Below the pieces are notes generated by a model. That model ran no database searches, was not told where the DNA came from, and was given only the letters and a program-made list of their open reading frames with translations. DNA of 64,000 nucleotides from JAWVFM01 sp038237625 (GTDB lineage Bacteria > Actinomycetota > Thermoleophilia > Solirubrobacterales > 70-9): NCBI GenBank assembly GCA_038237625.1, contig JBBRYM010000002.1, positions 124,001-188,000 of the forward strand, given 5' to 3'. A program made the translations under genes and the position numbers. This document shows, piece after piece, positions 1-9,777 of this stretch. Numbering within the stretch: position 1 is the first letter of the stretch; each line of letters opens with the position of its first letter.

Positions 1-2238
<2,238 letters not shown>

Positions 2239-2247
2239 CCCCCAGGG

Positions 2248-2253
2248 ATTTTA
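2248..2253 (-). promoter_or_regulatory. -10 element TAAAAT for uvrA
   Basis: TAAAAT ends 9 bases before the uvrA ATG, so the predicted transcript has a leader of only a few bases. Inference from spacing; no clear -35 box was identified. Confidence 0.5.
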
Positions 2254-2280
2254 CGGATCGAACAGGCGTTCCCGAAGGGC

Positions 2281-3465
2281 CTAAACCGCGAGCCAGGTGC
2301 GGCGGGACCCTGCCGCGATCATCCAGCCGGCGAGGGTCGCCACCGCGGCGAGCACGAAGCCCAGTCGCGCATGGCCTCCGCCCACGACGATGCCTCCGAC
2401 CGCGGTTCCGGCCGCCACTCCGGTTATCAGTGACGTCAGGATCCAGGACGAGGCCTCGGTTCCGGTTCCGGCGGGAGCGATCTCGTCGACCAACGCGTAG
2501 ACGGCCGCGGCTGAAGGGGCGAAGGCGAACCCGCTCAGGGCCATCAGCGGGAAGAGCCAGCCGATCGATTCCGCAAGGGCGAGCGGCGCGAACCCCGCGG
2601 CCAGCGCCAGGCAGGTCCGCGGAAAGCGCTCCGCCGCACTACTCTCGCGATGGCGGGATCCGTACCAGAGGCCTCCCGCCATGCTCGCGGCGGCCTGCAC
2701 TGCGATGAGCGCGCCTGAAGTGCTCGGCGAGCCGTGCTGGGTCGCGAACGCGGTCGTCGACAGCTCCATCGCCCCGATAGCCGCGCCGATTGTCAATTCC
2801 ACCGCCAGCAGACCGAGCATCGCCCGGTTGGTGACGGCCCCCAGCCAGCCGTGGTCACTCGAGGTTCCGCGCCACGCTCGCGAGGCGCGAGACGATGCGT
2901 AGATCGCGGTCCCCGTGCCGGCAAATACCGCGCTCACGACCACAGCTGCGGCCGGAGAGGCCGCGGAGATGACCAGCGCAGTCACCAGCGGACCGACGAT
3001 GAACGCGGTTTCCACCAGCACGGCGTCGAGCGCGAACGCCGTCTGAAGCAGCTTCTCGTCGTTGACGATGCTGGACCAAAGCGTCCGCATGCAGGGCGAA
3101 AGCGGCGGGATAAAGGTCCCGATCACCGCGGCGATGAGGCAGAGGACGACGGGTGAGGATCCGGACTTCGCCGCCACCACGAGAACTGCGAGGGCGATCG
3201 GGTTGAGCAACCCGCAGGGCACCAGGATGGTGGTTTGCCCGAAGCGGTCGACCAGCCGGCCCAGGATCGGCAATGTGATGGCCGCGGCTATGGACATCGC
3301 GGCGTCCACCGCGCCGGCGATCGCGAACGAGCCGGTCTCCCCTCTCACCATGAGGATCACCGCAAGCGACGCGGCAGCAAGCGGCAGCCGCCCGATCACG
3401 ACGCCCACAAGGGGCTGGCGGACCGCACGGATGGCGAGAAGCTTTAGATACGGCGAGGACTGCAT
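2281..3465 (-). CDS. MFS transporter
   Basis: Predicted 12-helix inner-membrane transporter of the major facilitator superfamily, 394 residues. Hydrophobic segments run through the whole length, and the loop after helix 2 carries a GRLVDRFG motif typical of MFS proteins. The substrate cannot be told; drug or metabolite efflux is the usual role of such single-gene transporters. I chose the ATG at 3465 (MQSSPYLKLLAIR) because the 42 codons further upstream are arginine-rich and unlike a membrane protein N-terminus, and because a TATCCT hexamer lies 8 bases before this ATG. The gene ends 43 bases from the uvrA start and is divergent from the downstream SDR gene. Confidence 0.8.
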   Translation of the reverse strand: MQSSPYLKLLAIRAVRQPLVGVVIGRLPLAAASLAVILMVRGETGSFAIAGAVDAAMSIAAAITLPILGRLVDRFGQTTILVPCGLLNPIALAVLVVAAKSGSSPVVLCLIAAVIGTFIPPLSPCMRTLWSSIVNDEKLLQTAFALDAVLVETAFIVGPLVTALVISAASPAAAVVVSAVFAGTGTAIYASSRASRAWRGTSSDHGWLGAVTNRAMLGLLAVELTIGAAIGAMELSTTAFATQHGSPSTSGALIAVQAAASMAGGLWYGSRHRESSAAERFPRTCLALAAGFAPLALAESIGWLFPLMALSGFAFAPSAAAVYALVDEIAPAGTGTEASSWILTSLITGVAAGTAVGGIVVGGGHARLGFVLAAVATLAGWMIAAGSRRTWLAV

Positions 3466-3473
3466 GGAGCGCG

Positions 3474-3483
3474 AGGATAGGCT
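3474..3483. promoter_or_regulatory. Overlapping divergent -10 elements (TATCCT minus, TAGGCT plus)
   Basis: AGGATAGGCT reads as TATCCT on the minus strand, 8 bases before the MFS ATG at 3465. On the plus strand it reads as TAGGCT, 6 bases before a GTG at 3490. The plus-strand copy belongs to a 16-base sequence found identically at 9338 and 31193. The plus-strand GTG opens only a six-codon frame, so any plus transcript would carry a leader of about 155 bases before the SDR gene at 3645. Confidence 0.45.
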
Positions 3484-3644
3484 CCGCCCGTGAGCGGCTC
3501 GCCCCGGTGATGGCAACCTGGTCGAGTTCCCTGATCGCAGGAAATGCCTGAGTACACCGCGGGCGCTCGGGCAGGCGGCCCGCGCCGGCACGGTCCACCT
3601 CGGCGAATGTTGCCTCGGCCCTGTAGCTGTGAGAAGGTAATCGC

Positions 3645-4595
3645 GTGGCGACTCTCTTCCTGGTCGGGGGCACCGGCTTCATCGGCAGCGCCGTGGTGGG
3701 CGAGGCGCTCGAGCATGGCTTTGACGTACGCGCGCTTGCCCGCTCCGAGACAGCGGCCTCGACGCTGCGTTCGGCCGGCGCGCAGCCCGTTCGCGGCAAC
3801 GCGAAGGAGCCTGACTGGATCGAGGAGGCACGCGGCGCTGATGTCCTGATCGACCTGGTTCAGCCCCCGTTGCCGAAGCGAATGAGCCGGAGGGCAATGC
3901 GCGGCGTCGCTGAGGAGCGCGCGGCGACCGCCGCTGCGGAGCTCGCCGCGCTGGAACGCCTACCCGCGAACGAACGGCCACTGTACTTCTCGATCAGCGG
4001 GGCCGATGACCTCGAGCCGGACGGCGGCGGGGTGATCAGCCACGAGTCGAGGCTCCGCTCGGGCGAGGCGGGCTTCGCGATCATCGGCGTGCCCGTGCGC
4101 AGGCTCGTCGAGGCCTCCGGCGTCGAGGCCACCTTCGTCCACTTCGGGGTCATGGTCTACGGCCCCGGCAAGGGCTTTGCCGACTTTTACGTCAAGGGCC
4201 TCCGCAAGGGGCGGGCGGCCGTCGTCGGCTCCGGCGAGAACAGGCTTCCGCTCACGCACGTGAGCGACGCGGCGCGCGCGCTGGTCCATCTGGCGGGGCT
4301 GCCTCGCGGCGAGCTGGTGGGGCGCACCTTCCTGGCCGCGGACGGGTCGGACACCACCCAGGGCCAGCTGCTCGACCAGACGGCCGAGCTCATGGGCGCG
4401 AAACGCCCCCGGCGCGTGCCCGCGGCGATCGCGGGACTGGTCGGCGGGCCGGTAGCGGTCGAGGCGATGACCTTCGACGCACACGCCGACAACGCGGCTC
4501 TGCTCGCGAGCGGCTTCGAGTTCCGCTATCCGTCGCCGCGCGAGGGCCTCCCGCCGACCCTCGAGGAGTTGGGCGAGCTCGGACCCAGTGGCTGA
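3645..4595 (+). CDS. NAD(P)-binding SDR / NmrA-like protein
   Basis: 316-residue Rossmann-fold protein of the atypical short-chain dehydrogenase group. The nucleotide-binding GGTGFIGS motif is at residues 7-14 and the body resembles the NDUFA9/NmrA-like branch, which often lacks a complete Tyr-Lys catalytic pair. The GTG at 3645 has a good Shine-Dalgarno sequence (GAGAAGG, 3631-3637) at 7-base spacing. It is monocistronic or the first gene before a 50-base gap that holds the operator and promoter of the next operon. Substrate unknown; the role could be redox chemistry or a redox-sensing or assembly function. Confidence 0.75.
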   Translation: MATLFLVGGTGFIGSAVVGEALEHGFDVRALARSETAASTLRSAGAQPVRGNAKEPDWIEEARGADVLIDLVQPPLPKRMSRRAMRGVAEERAATAAAELAALERLPANERPLYFSISGADDLEPDGGGVISHESRLRSGEAGFAIIGVPVRRLVEASGVEATFVHFGVMVYGPGKGFADFYVKGLRKGRAAVVGSGENRLPLTHVSDAARALVHLAGLPRGELVGRTFLAADGSDTTQGQLLDQTAELMGAKRPRRVPAAIAGLVGGPVAVEAMTFDAHADNAALLASGFEFRYPSPREGLPPTLEELGELGPSG

Positions 4596-4610
4596 CTGGG
4601 TCGCGAAGTG

Positions 4611-4624
4611 TTACGAACTCGTAA
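4611..4624. promoter_or_regulatory. Predicted MarR operator TTACGAACTCGTAA
   Basis: A perfect 6-2-6 palindrome placed over the -35 region of the operon promoter (TACGGT at 4633). It matches the palindrome next to the marR gene (9230-9243) at 10 of 14 positions, and all four differences are transitions. Binding by the regulator encoded at 8731-9219 would block RNA polymerase. The assignment to that regulator is inference. Confidence 0.6.
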
Positions 4625-4632
4625 TGTTGTGA

Positions 4633-4638
4633 TACGGT
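4633..4638 (+). promoter_or_regulatory. -10 element TACGGT, leaderless start of the VOC-RraA operon
   Basis: TACGGT ends 7 bases before the ATG at 4646, placing the transcription start at or next to the start codon. No Shine-Dalgarno sequence is present, which supports a leaderless message. Confidence 0.55.
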
Positions 4639-4645
4639 AGCGTCG

Positions 4646-5224
4646 ATGACGGCCACCCCGCGAGCGATGCCGGTGAACACCATCAACCACGTCAGCGTTC
4701 GGGCGCTCGACCTCGAGAAATCGGTCGCGTTCTACATCGATCTGCTGGGGCCCGAAAACTGCGAGCCAATCCCAACCCCGGACTTCGGCTTCCCCGTGCC
4801 GGTCCAATGGCTTCGGATCGGCGATCGGGAGATTCACATCTTTCAGCTCGAGATCCCGGCGCCGGCGCGCCAGCACCACTTCGGCATCAGCGCCCGCTCG
4901 GCGGAGCAGTTCGAGCGCATCTACTCGATGGCCAGGGAGCGGGGCATCCTCGACTCGGAATCGTTTGGCCACCACGTCTACGAGATGCCCGGGGGGTGCG
5001 CCCAGCTCTACGTGATCGACCCCGCCGGCAACCTGGTGGAGATCGATTGGCCCGAGGCCGCGGAGATCGACGAGCAGGTGGTGCCGGACATGCTGCGGAT
5101 CGCCGATCGCGGGCCGCAGTCGGACGAGAGCCTTCGCTCGTCGCTGTTCCTCGAGAAGCTCAGCTCGCGCGGCTGGAAGGCATCGGGGGAGCTCTCCTCG
5201 ACGGTCGGCCGGGAGGGCGGATGA
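4646..5224 (+). CDS. VOC (glyoxalase/extradiol dioxygenase) family protein
   Basis: 192-residue vicinal oxygen chelate protein and first gene of a five-gene operon. The opening NHVSVRALDLEKSVAFY and the closing AGNLVEIDW are the classic paired beta-alpha-beta modules. His15, a His in QHHFGIS and the Glu of LVEIDW can supply a metal triad, so it is probably a metalloenzyme. About 55 residues after the second module form a hydrophilic C-terminal tail. Its stop overlaps the next start (ATGA at 5221). Substrate unknown; cleavage or isomerisation of a small oxygenated compound fits the downstream aldolase-like gene. Confidence 0.8.
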   Translation: MTATPRAMPVNTINHVSVRALDLEKSVAFYIDLLGPENCEPIPTPDFGFPVPVQWLRIGDREIHIFQLEIPAPARQHHFGISARSAEQFERIYSMARERGILDSESFGHHVYEMPGGCAQLYVIDPAGNLVEIDWPEAAEIDEQVVPDMLRIADRGPQSDESLRSSLFLEKLSSRGWKASGELSSTVGREGG

Positions 5225-5973
5225 GCGCTGACGTGCTAACCGAGCGTGGGCTGACAGGCCTGGTGGCGCCCGAGCGCGTCCACGAGCTGGTCGAGCGGAT
5301 CCCGGCCGAGGTGATCGAGCGCCTGCGCGGAATCCAGGACCTATCGGCGACGGTGTCGGACGTTCTCGACGGCCTGGGCGTCGAGGGAGCGGTGGGCGCC
5401 AGCGAGCTTCGGCCGACGATCCCCGACGCGAGGATCGTCGGAACGGCGGTGACCGTCAGGAAGGTCCCGCAGCGGCGAGCCGCGAGCGGCGATGCGGCTG
5501 CCGGTGAGGCGGACATGGGGGAGATCGAGGGCGCCAATCAAGCCACGGCCGGCGACGTCCTGGTTATCGAGGGCCTGGCGGGGATCTCGGCGATGGGCGG
5601 TCTGATGTCGACGATGGCCCAGCGGCAGGGCGCGACGGGCGCCGTGATCGACGGTGGCTTTCGCGATGTCTCGCACGCGCGCGAGATCGGCTTTCCGGTG
5701 TGGTCCGCGGACGTCACCCCGGTGACTGGCAAGTGGCGAAGCGTGGTGGCGGAGGTGAACGGCGCGGTGACGATCAAGGGCTGCACGGTGAGCGCCGGCG
5801 ACCTCGTCGTCGCCGATGAGACCGGCGTCTGCTTCGTTCCGGCCGCCCAGGCAGCGGAGGTGGCAGCGCGGGTGGCAGAGGTAGCGGATGCGGAGGAGCT
5901 CTACCGGGCCGCGCTCGCCGGCGATCAGCCGCTGGACGAGTTGATCCGCTCTCACCGGGCCGCCGGCGAGTGA
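5221..5973 (+). CDS. RraA-like / HMG aldolase family protein
   Basis: 250-residue member of the RraA fold family, which includes 4-hydroxy-4-methyl-2-oxoglutarate/4-carboxy-4-hydroxy-2-oxoadipate aldolases and demethylmenaquinone methyltransferase-like proteins. The characteristic IDGGFRDV segment (the Gly-x-Arg-Asp substrate and metal site) and the later VVADETGV segment are intact. The ATG at 5221 overlaps the VOC stop by four bases; the open frame upstream of it is only the shadow of the VOC gene. The operon context with a VOC protein, two oxidoreductases and a MarR regulator argues for an aldolase in a catabolic route rather than for the RNase E regulator role. Substrate is inference. Confidence 0.8.
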   Translation: MSADVLTERGLTGLVAPERVHELVERIPAEVIERLRGIQDLSATVSDVLDGLGVEGAVGASELRPTIPDARIVGTAVTVRKVPQRRAASGDAAAGEADMGEIEGANQATAGDVLVIEGLAGISAMGGLMSTMAQRQGATGAVIDGGFRDVSHAREIGFPVWSADVTPVTGKWRSVVAEVNGAVTIKGCTVSAGDLVVADETGVCFVPAAQAAEVAARVAEVADAEELYRAALAGDQPLDELIRSHRAAGE

Positions 5974-6956
5974 GCGCGACGCTCCTCACGGGGGCCACCG
6001 GAACCGTCGGGTCCGCGATCGCCGAGCGGCTCGCCGAGCGCGGCGAGCACGTGCGAGCGCTGGCCCGCTCGCCGCAGCGCGCCCGCGACCTGCTGTCCGA
6101 GCGGATCGAGGTGGTGGGCGGCGACGTCACCGACGCCGGCTCGGTGCGCGCGGCCATCGACGGATGCGCGTGCGTCTTCCACACGGCGGGTCTGCCCGAG
6201 CAGTGGCGGCGCGACCAGGCCGACTTCACGCGTGCAAACGTCGAGGGCACGGCCAACCTCGTCGAGGCCGCGTTACAGGCCGGCGTGGAGCGCTTCATCT
6301 ACACGAGCACCATCGACGTCCTCGCGTCGGAGCCGGACGTCGAGTTCGACGAGTCGGTGATCGACCCGGAGCCGCGGCCGACCCACTACGAGCGCTCCAA
6401 GCAGGAGGCAGACAGGATCGTCACCGCCGCGATCGATCGCGGCCTGCCGGCGGTGATGCTCCACCCCTCCGGGGTTTACGGACCGGCCCCGGTCCTCTCT
6501 CCGGGCATGAACGAGCTGCTTGCGCAGCTCGCCGACGGCAAGATCCCGATGCTCTTGCCGGGCGGCATGCCGGTGGTCCACACCGCCGACGTCGCCGAGG
6601 GGCATCTGCGTGCCGCGCAGAGCGCCCCAATTGGCGCCCGCTACATCCTTTCCGAGAGCTACCACTCCCTCGTCGGGGTGGCCCAGGCGGTCAAGGCCGC
6701 AGAGCCGCGGGCGAAGGTGCCTCCGGTGATGCCGCTCGGGATCGCCCGCGGGGTGTCGGCACTCGGCGAGCGGGTAGCGCGGCTGACCGGTCGCCCGCCG
6801 CTCATTCCACGCGGCGCGCTGCACTTCCTGGAGTCACACGCGCATCCGAACGCGACGCGGGCGCGAACCGAGCTCGACTGGGACCCGATCGACTTCACGA
6901 CCGGACTCGAGCAGACGCTCGAGCACTTTCGCCGGGAGGGCTGGATCCGGGCATGA
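5970..6956 (+). CDS. NAD-dependent epimerase/dehydratase-type SDR
   Basis: 328-residue extended SDR. The cofactor motif GATGTVGS is near residues 7-14, and the catalytic Tyr-x3-Lys is present as HYERSKQEA. The family oxidises or dehydrates sugars, hydroxysteroids or dihydroflavonol-like substrates with NAD(P). The GTG start overlaps the RraA stop (GTGA at 5970), so translation is coupled. Third gene of the operon. Confidence 0.82.
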   Translation: MSATLLTGATGTVGSAIAERLAERGEHVRALARSPQRARDLLSERIEVVGGDVTDAGSVRAAIDGCACVFHTAGLPEQWRRDQADFTRANVEGTANLVEAALQAGVERFIYTSTIDVLASEPDVEFDESVIDPEPRPTHYERSKQEADRIVTAAIDRGLPAVMLHPSGVYGPAPVLSPGMNELLAQLADGKIPMLLPGGMPVVHTADVAEGHLRAAQSAPIGARYILSESYHSLVGVAQAVKAAEPRAKVPPVMPLGIARGVSALGERVARLTGRPPLIPRGALHFLESHAHPNATRARTELDWDPIDFTTGLEQTLEHFRREGWIRA

Positions 6957-8315
6957 GCACGGTGACGACGGTCGAGCCGCCGCCGGTCGACGGCATTCCC
7001 GTGCGCGGCTGGGCGGGCCTCGCGCGGGCACGGGTGGCCCACCTGGCTCGACCGCGAAGCGAGGAGGAGGTGAGCGACGCCCGCGCGCGCGGGCTCGGGA
7101 TCTCGCTGCGCGGCTGCGGCCACGCTTCGGGTGGGCAGTCGTTCGCCGAGGGCGCCGCGATGATCGACGTGCGCGGGCTCGACCGGATACTCGAGCTCGA
7201 TCCCGGCGCCAGGACCGTCCGCGTCCAGTCCGGGGCGACGCTGGCCGCGCTCACCCGCGCCCTCGAGGCCGTCGGCCTCGGGCTGCCCACCAAGCAGGAG
7301 TTCGACACGTTCACCGTGGGCGGCTCGCTTGCCGCGAACGCCCACGGCAAGTCGATCGACCGCGGGCCGATGATCGGCGCGGTCCGCTCGCTTCGGTTGA
7401 TGGGAGCCGACGGCGAGATCGTGGCGGCCTCGCGTGAGCGAGGCGGCGACCTCCTGCGCGCGGCGGTGGGCGGCTACGGCCTGCTCGGCGTGATCGTCGA
7501 CGCGACGCTGGAGTTGGTGGAGGATCGTCCGGTGACCAACAGCGAGCGTGTCTTCGCGAACGCCGGGTCGCTCGTCGCGCGCTACGTGGAGCGGGTCGGC
7601 GCCGACCGGGAGCGGACGCCGCTCTGCTACGGCTTTCTCGACGGCGAATGCCGATGGGGGTTCTACGTGGCCTACACCTACGTGGCCGATGGCCGCACGC
7701 GTACCCTCGGGGAGCTGAAGCGCCACGAGCCGCCGCCCGCCGCCTTCAACGCCCTGGTTCGCCCTACAGCGACGATCGGCGCTGGTGCGGCGCGCGACGC
7801 TGCGCGGGATGTGGCTCAGCACACGGGCGCGAGAGGTGACGCTCAGAAGCCGGCGCCTGCTGCTCTGGGACGAGCCGCCGAAGGCGCTGGAGCAGACGCT
7901 CCTGCAGAAGTTCATCGTGCCGGCACGCGCCTTCGGCAGCTTCCTCGCTCGCGCAGGAGAAGTGCTTCGGCGCCACCGCGACGAGCTCCCGCAGTTCCCG
8001 CCCCACTTCCGTTTCGTTCCGGGGGGCGACGACGCGATGCTGCCCCTCGCGCCCACGGACTCGATCTGCCTGATCCTCTGCCACCTCGCCACACCGGAGT
8101 CCGCGGAGTGGCGCCGGGCGTTCGAGAGGGGCACCGCGGAGCTGCTCGACGCTTGCCTCGCCGAGGGCGGACGCCACTACCTCACCTTCGACACCGTCGC
8201 CACGCGCGAGCAGCTGATCCGGGCCTATCCGCGCTGGGAGGAGTTCGTGGCGCTCAAGCGCCTCCGCGACCCCGAGGAGCTCTTTACGAGCTCGTTCTAC
8301 GAGAGGTATAGATGA
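6953..8315 (+). pseudogene. FAD-linked (PCMH-type) oxidase, split by a single-base frameshift
   Basis: The N-terminal half reads from the ATG at 6953 (overlapping the SDR stop) and shows a typical PCMH FAD domain: a GCGHASGG segment, VQSGATLAALT, GGSLAANAHG (flavin loop with a possible covalent His) and a GLLGVIVDATLEL end. Around 7763 the homologous reading moves to the +1 frame and continues as LQRRSALVRRATLRGMW to the stop at 8315. Removing one C from the CCC run at 7762-7764 gives one uninterrupted 453-residue protein of normal length. The predicted reaction is flavin-dependent oxidation of an alcohol, aldose or lactone. Either a real inactivating frameshift or a sequence error; the stop still overlaps the next gene, which suggests the reading was intact until recently. 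Confidence 0.75.
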
Positions 8316-8746
8316 GAGAAGACGAGCAGGTCCCCGCCTGGATCCCACGGATGTTCCGGGCAGCAAGCGTGATCAATTTCACCCTTCCGTCGCCGTCGCT
8401 GATCGCGCCGCGCCGCACCGCGGAGCTCTTCGGCTCCAAGCCGCCTGAGCCGGCGTTTCCCCTCCAGGCCTGGTCCGGAATGGCCGTGATGTTTGGGTTC
8501 ATGTTCCAGGAAATCGCCGCCGATCCGATCGGCAACCGCGCGATGGTTCGCTATGCCTGGGCCGAGAAGCTCGTATCGGGGCTCGCCACCGCCGTGGGCT
8601 ATGCCCGCCGCGAGGCGCCCCTGTCGACGATGATCACGATCGCCGCCGTCGACTGGGCGCCGATTCTGCCGTTCATGTACGCCAAGAGGCGGCTGGACGA
8701 GATCGCGCGGGCGAGATCGGAAGGGCCGGCTCAGCCGGCGGACTGA
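8312..8746 (+). CDS. Small predicted membrane protein of unknown function
   Basis: 144 residues, starting with an ATG that overlaps the stop of the FAD oxidase (ATGA at 8312). Three or four hydrophobic stretches can be seen, including WSGMAVMFGFMF, LVSGLATAVGY and MITIAAVDWAPILPFMYA. I recognise no family. Position at the end of the operon suggests a role beside it, for example as a membrane partner or a permease-like component, but that is guesswork. Its last 16 bases overlap the convergent marR gene. Confidence 0.65.
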   Translation: MREDEQVPAWIPRMFRAASVINFTLPSPSLIAPRRTAELFGSKPPEPAFPLQAWSGMAVMFGFMFQEIAADPIGNRAMVRYAWAEKLVSGLATAVGYARREAPLSTMITIAAVDWAPILPFMYAKRRLDEIARARSEGPAQPAD

Positions 8747-9219
8747 TCCTCGGCGCCGTTGGACTCGGGGGCCGGAAGCCGCTCGAGGGCCCTGAGGATC
8801 AGCTTCCGCTCGCGCTCGCCGAGCGGTGCGAGCGCCTGGTCGATGAGGCGTCGGTAGAAGTCAAGCTCGCGCCTGAAAAGGATGCTTCCCTTGCGGGTCA
8901 GGGCAAGGACCGTCGCGCGGCGATCGGACGCGTGCGGTCGCCGCGCGAGATAACCTTGCTGCTCGAGCCGGTCGGCAAGACCCGTCATCGTGGACGGCGA
9001 GATTCCGAGCCGCTGACCGACGGCGATGATCGTCAGGGGCCGCTTGGAGAGCCCGAGCACCTGCACGACCCGCCGCGTCCGCAGGTCGAGCTCCATCGTC
9101 GGGCGCCCGACGCTGGCGGCGTCCATAAAGTGCAGCAGCCGCATAAGCGCGGCTGATTCACCCTCGCCCGCGATCAGCCCGTCCGCGGGTAAGCCTTCAC
9201 GATCTCGCGCGCGTGCCAC
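8731..9219 (-). CDS. MarR-family transcriptional regulator
   Basis: 162-residue winged-helix regulator. The recognition region reads AVGQRLGISPSTMTGLADRLEQQGYL, followed by the wing DRRATVLALTRKG; both are typical of MarR proteins, which bind short palindromes as dimers and release them on binding small, often phenolic, ligands. The start is GTG at 9219; an internal ATG at residue 26 is an alternative. A 14-base palindrome lies immediately upstream of its -10 and a close match lies at 4611, so it probably represses itself and the VOC-RraA operon. Its 3' end overlaps the end of that operon on the opposite strand. Confidence 0.9.
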   Translation of the reverse strand: MARARDREGLPADGLIAGEGESAALMRLLHFMDAASVGRPTMELDLRTRRVVQVLGLSKRPLTIIAVGQRLGISPSTMTGLADRLEQQGYLARRPHASDRRATVLALTRKGSILFRRELDFYRRLIDQALAPLGERERKLILRALERLPAPESNGAEDQSAG

Positions 9220-9223
9220 ACGG

Positions 9224-9243
9224 AAAGTATTGCGGATCCGTAA
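9224..9243 (-). promoter_or_regulatory. marR promoter (-10 TACTTT) with adjoining operator TTGCGGATCCGTAA
   Basis: On the minus strand TACTTT (9229-9224) lies 4 bases before the GTG at 9219. It is directly preceded by a 14-base near-perfect palindrome (9230-9243; centre GGATCC, one mismatched pair). The same pattern, TTRCGRAYYCGTAA, occurs at 4611-4624. Expected function: autorepression. Confidence 0.6.
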
Positions 9244-9344
9244 CGAGTGGCAAGGCGCTTGACGCGGGGCGCTATGACAACAGGCCGGCTGTCAGGCCGG
9301 CCCGCCTTGAGGCGCCGCGTCGGCGACGCCATCGCGCGCGAGGA

Positions 9345-9350
9345 TAGGCT
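9345..9350 (+). promoter_or_regulatory. -10 element TAGGCT for the second VOC gene
   Basis: TAGGCT ends 7 bases before the GTG at 9358. It lies inside the 16-base sequence GCGAGGATAGGCTCCG (9338-9353), which is repeated exactly at 3471 and 31193. Confidence 0.6.
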
Positions 9351-9357
9351 CCGCGCC

Positions 9358-9777
9358 GTGAGCCACGCGCCCGCGGTGACAGGCATCTCCGAGCTGGTGC
9401 TCGAAGTTGCCGACCTCGAAGCGTCGCGCCACTTCTACCGGGACGCGCTTGGGCTCGAGGAAACGCTCCGCGGCGAAAGCCGTGAGGGGCGCTACTGGTA
9501 TCTGGTCGGCGACAGCGCCCGTCTGGGCCTATGGTCGCCCCAGGTGGGCCTGGCCGGCGGTCGCGGCGGAACTCACGTCCACTTCGCTTTCAGCGTCGCC
9601 GACGCGGAGGTCGACCGGATCCGGGCTCGGCTCGCCGAGCGCGGCGTCGAGACTGAAGGACCGATGCAACTCGGCTCCGGACGCGGGCTCTACGTCACCG
9701 ACCCCGACGGCAACGTCGTCGAGTTCTGGTCGCAGGACATGGAGGAGTACGCCGCCGCCGCGCGCGCCGCCGGCTAG
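9358..9777 (+). CDS. VOC family protein
   Basis: 139-residue single-domain glyoxalase-fold protein with two beta-alpha-beta-beta-beta modules (VADLEASRHFYRDALGLEE; YVTDPDGNVVEFW). The usual first metal-ligand His is replaced by Glu in ISELVLEV, while the His of THVHFAF and the final Glu are present, so metal binding is possible but not standard. I chose the GTG at 9358 because it sits 7 bases after a TAGGCT -10 element; the open frame upstream has no VOC-like sequence. Bleomycin-resistance-like or glyoxalase-like chemistry cannot be told apart. The gap 9244-9357 upstream holds only a short GGCCGGC inverted repeat and this promoter. Confidence 0.8.
   Translation: MSHAPAVTGISELVLEVADLEASRHFYRDALGLEETLRGESREGRYWYLVGDSARLGLWSPQVGLAGGRGGTHVHFAFSVADAEVDRIRARLAERGVETEGPMQLGSGRGLYVTDPDGNVVEFWSQDMEEYAAAARAAG

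Noticed and set aside
2251..2260. TTACGGATCG near uvrA as a third MarR site
   Set aside because: Only one half matches the operator and the sequence is not palindromic.
3544..3849. Plus-strand frame overlapping the start of the SDR gene
   Set aside because: Arg/Pro-rich, overlaps a gene with a clear Rossmann motif and ribosome site; no support.
6164..6952. Upstream extension of the FAD oxidase frame through the SDR gene
   Set aside because: The sequence before 6953 is the shadow of the SDR gene; the ATGA junction at 6953 is the natural start.
9271..9300. GGCCGGC inverted repeat as a terminator or attenuator
   Set aside because: Very short, self-palindromic and GC-only, common by chance in this composition; no T-run.
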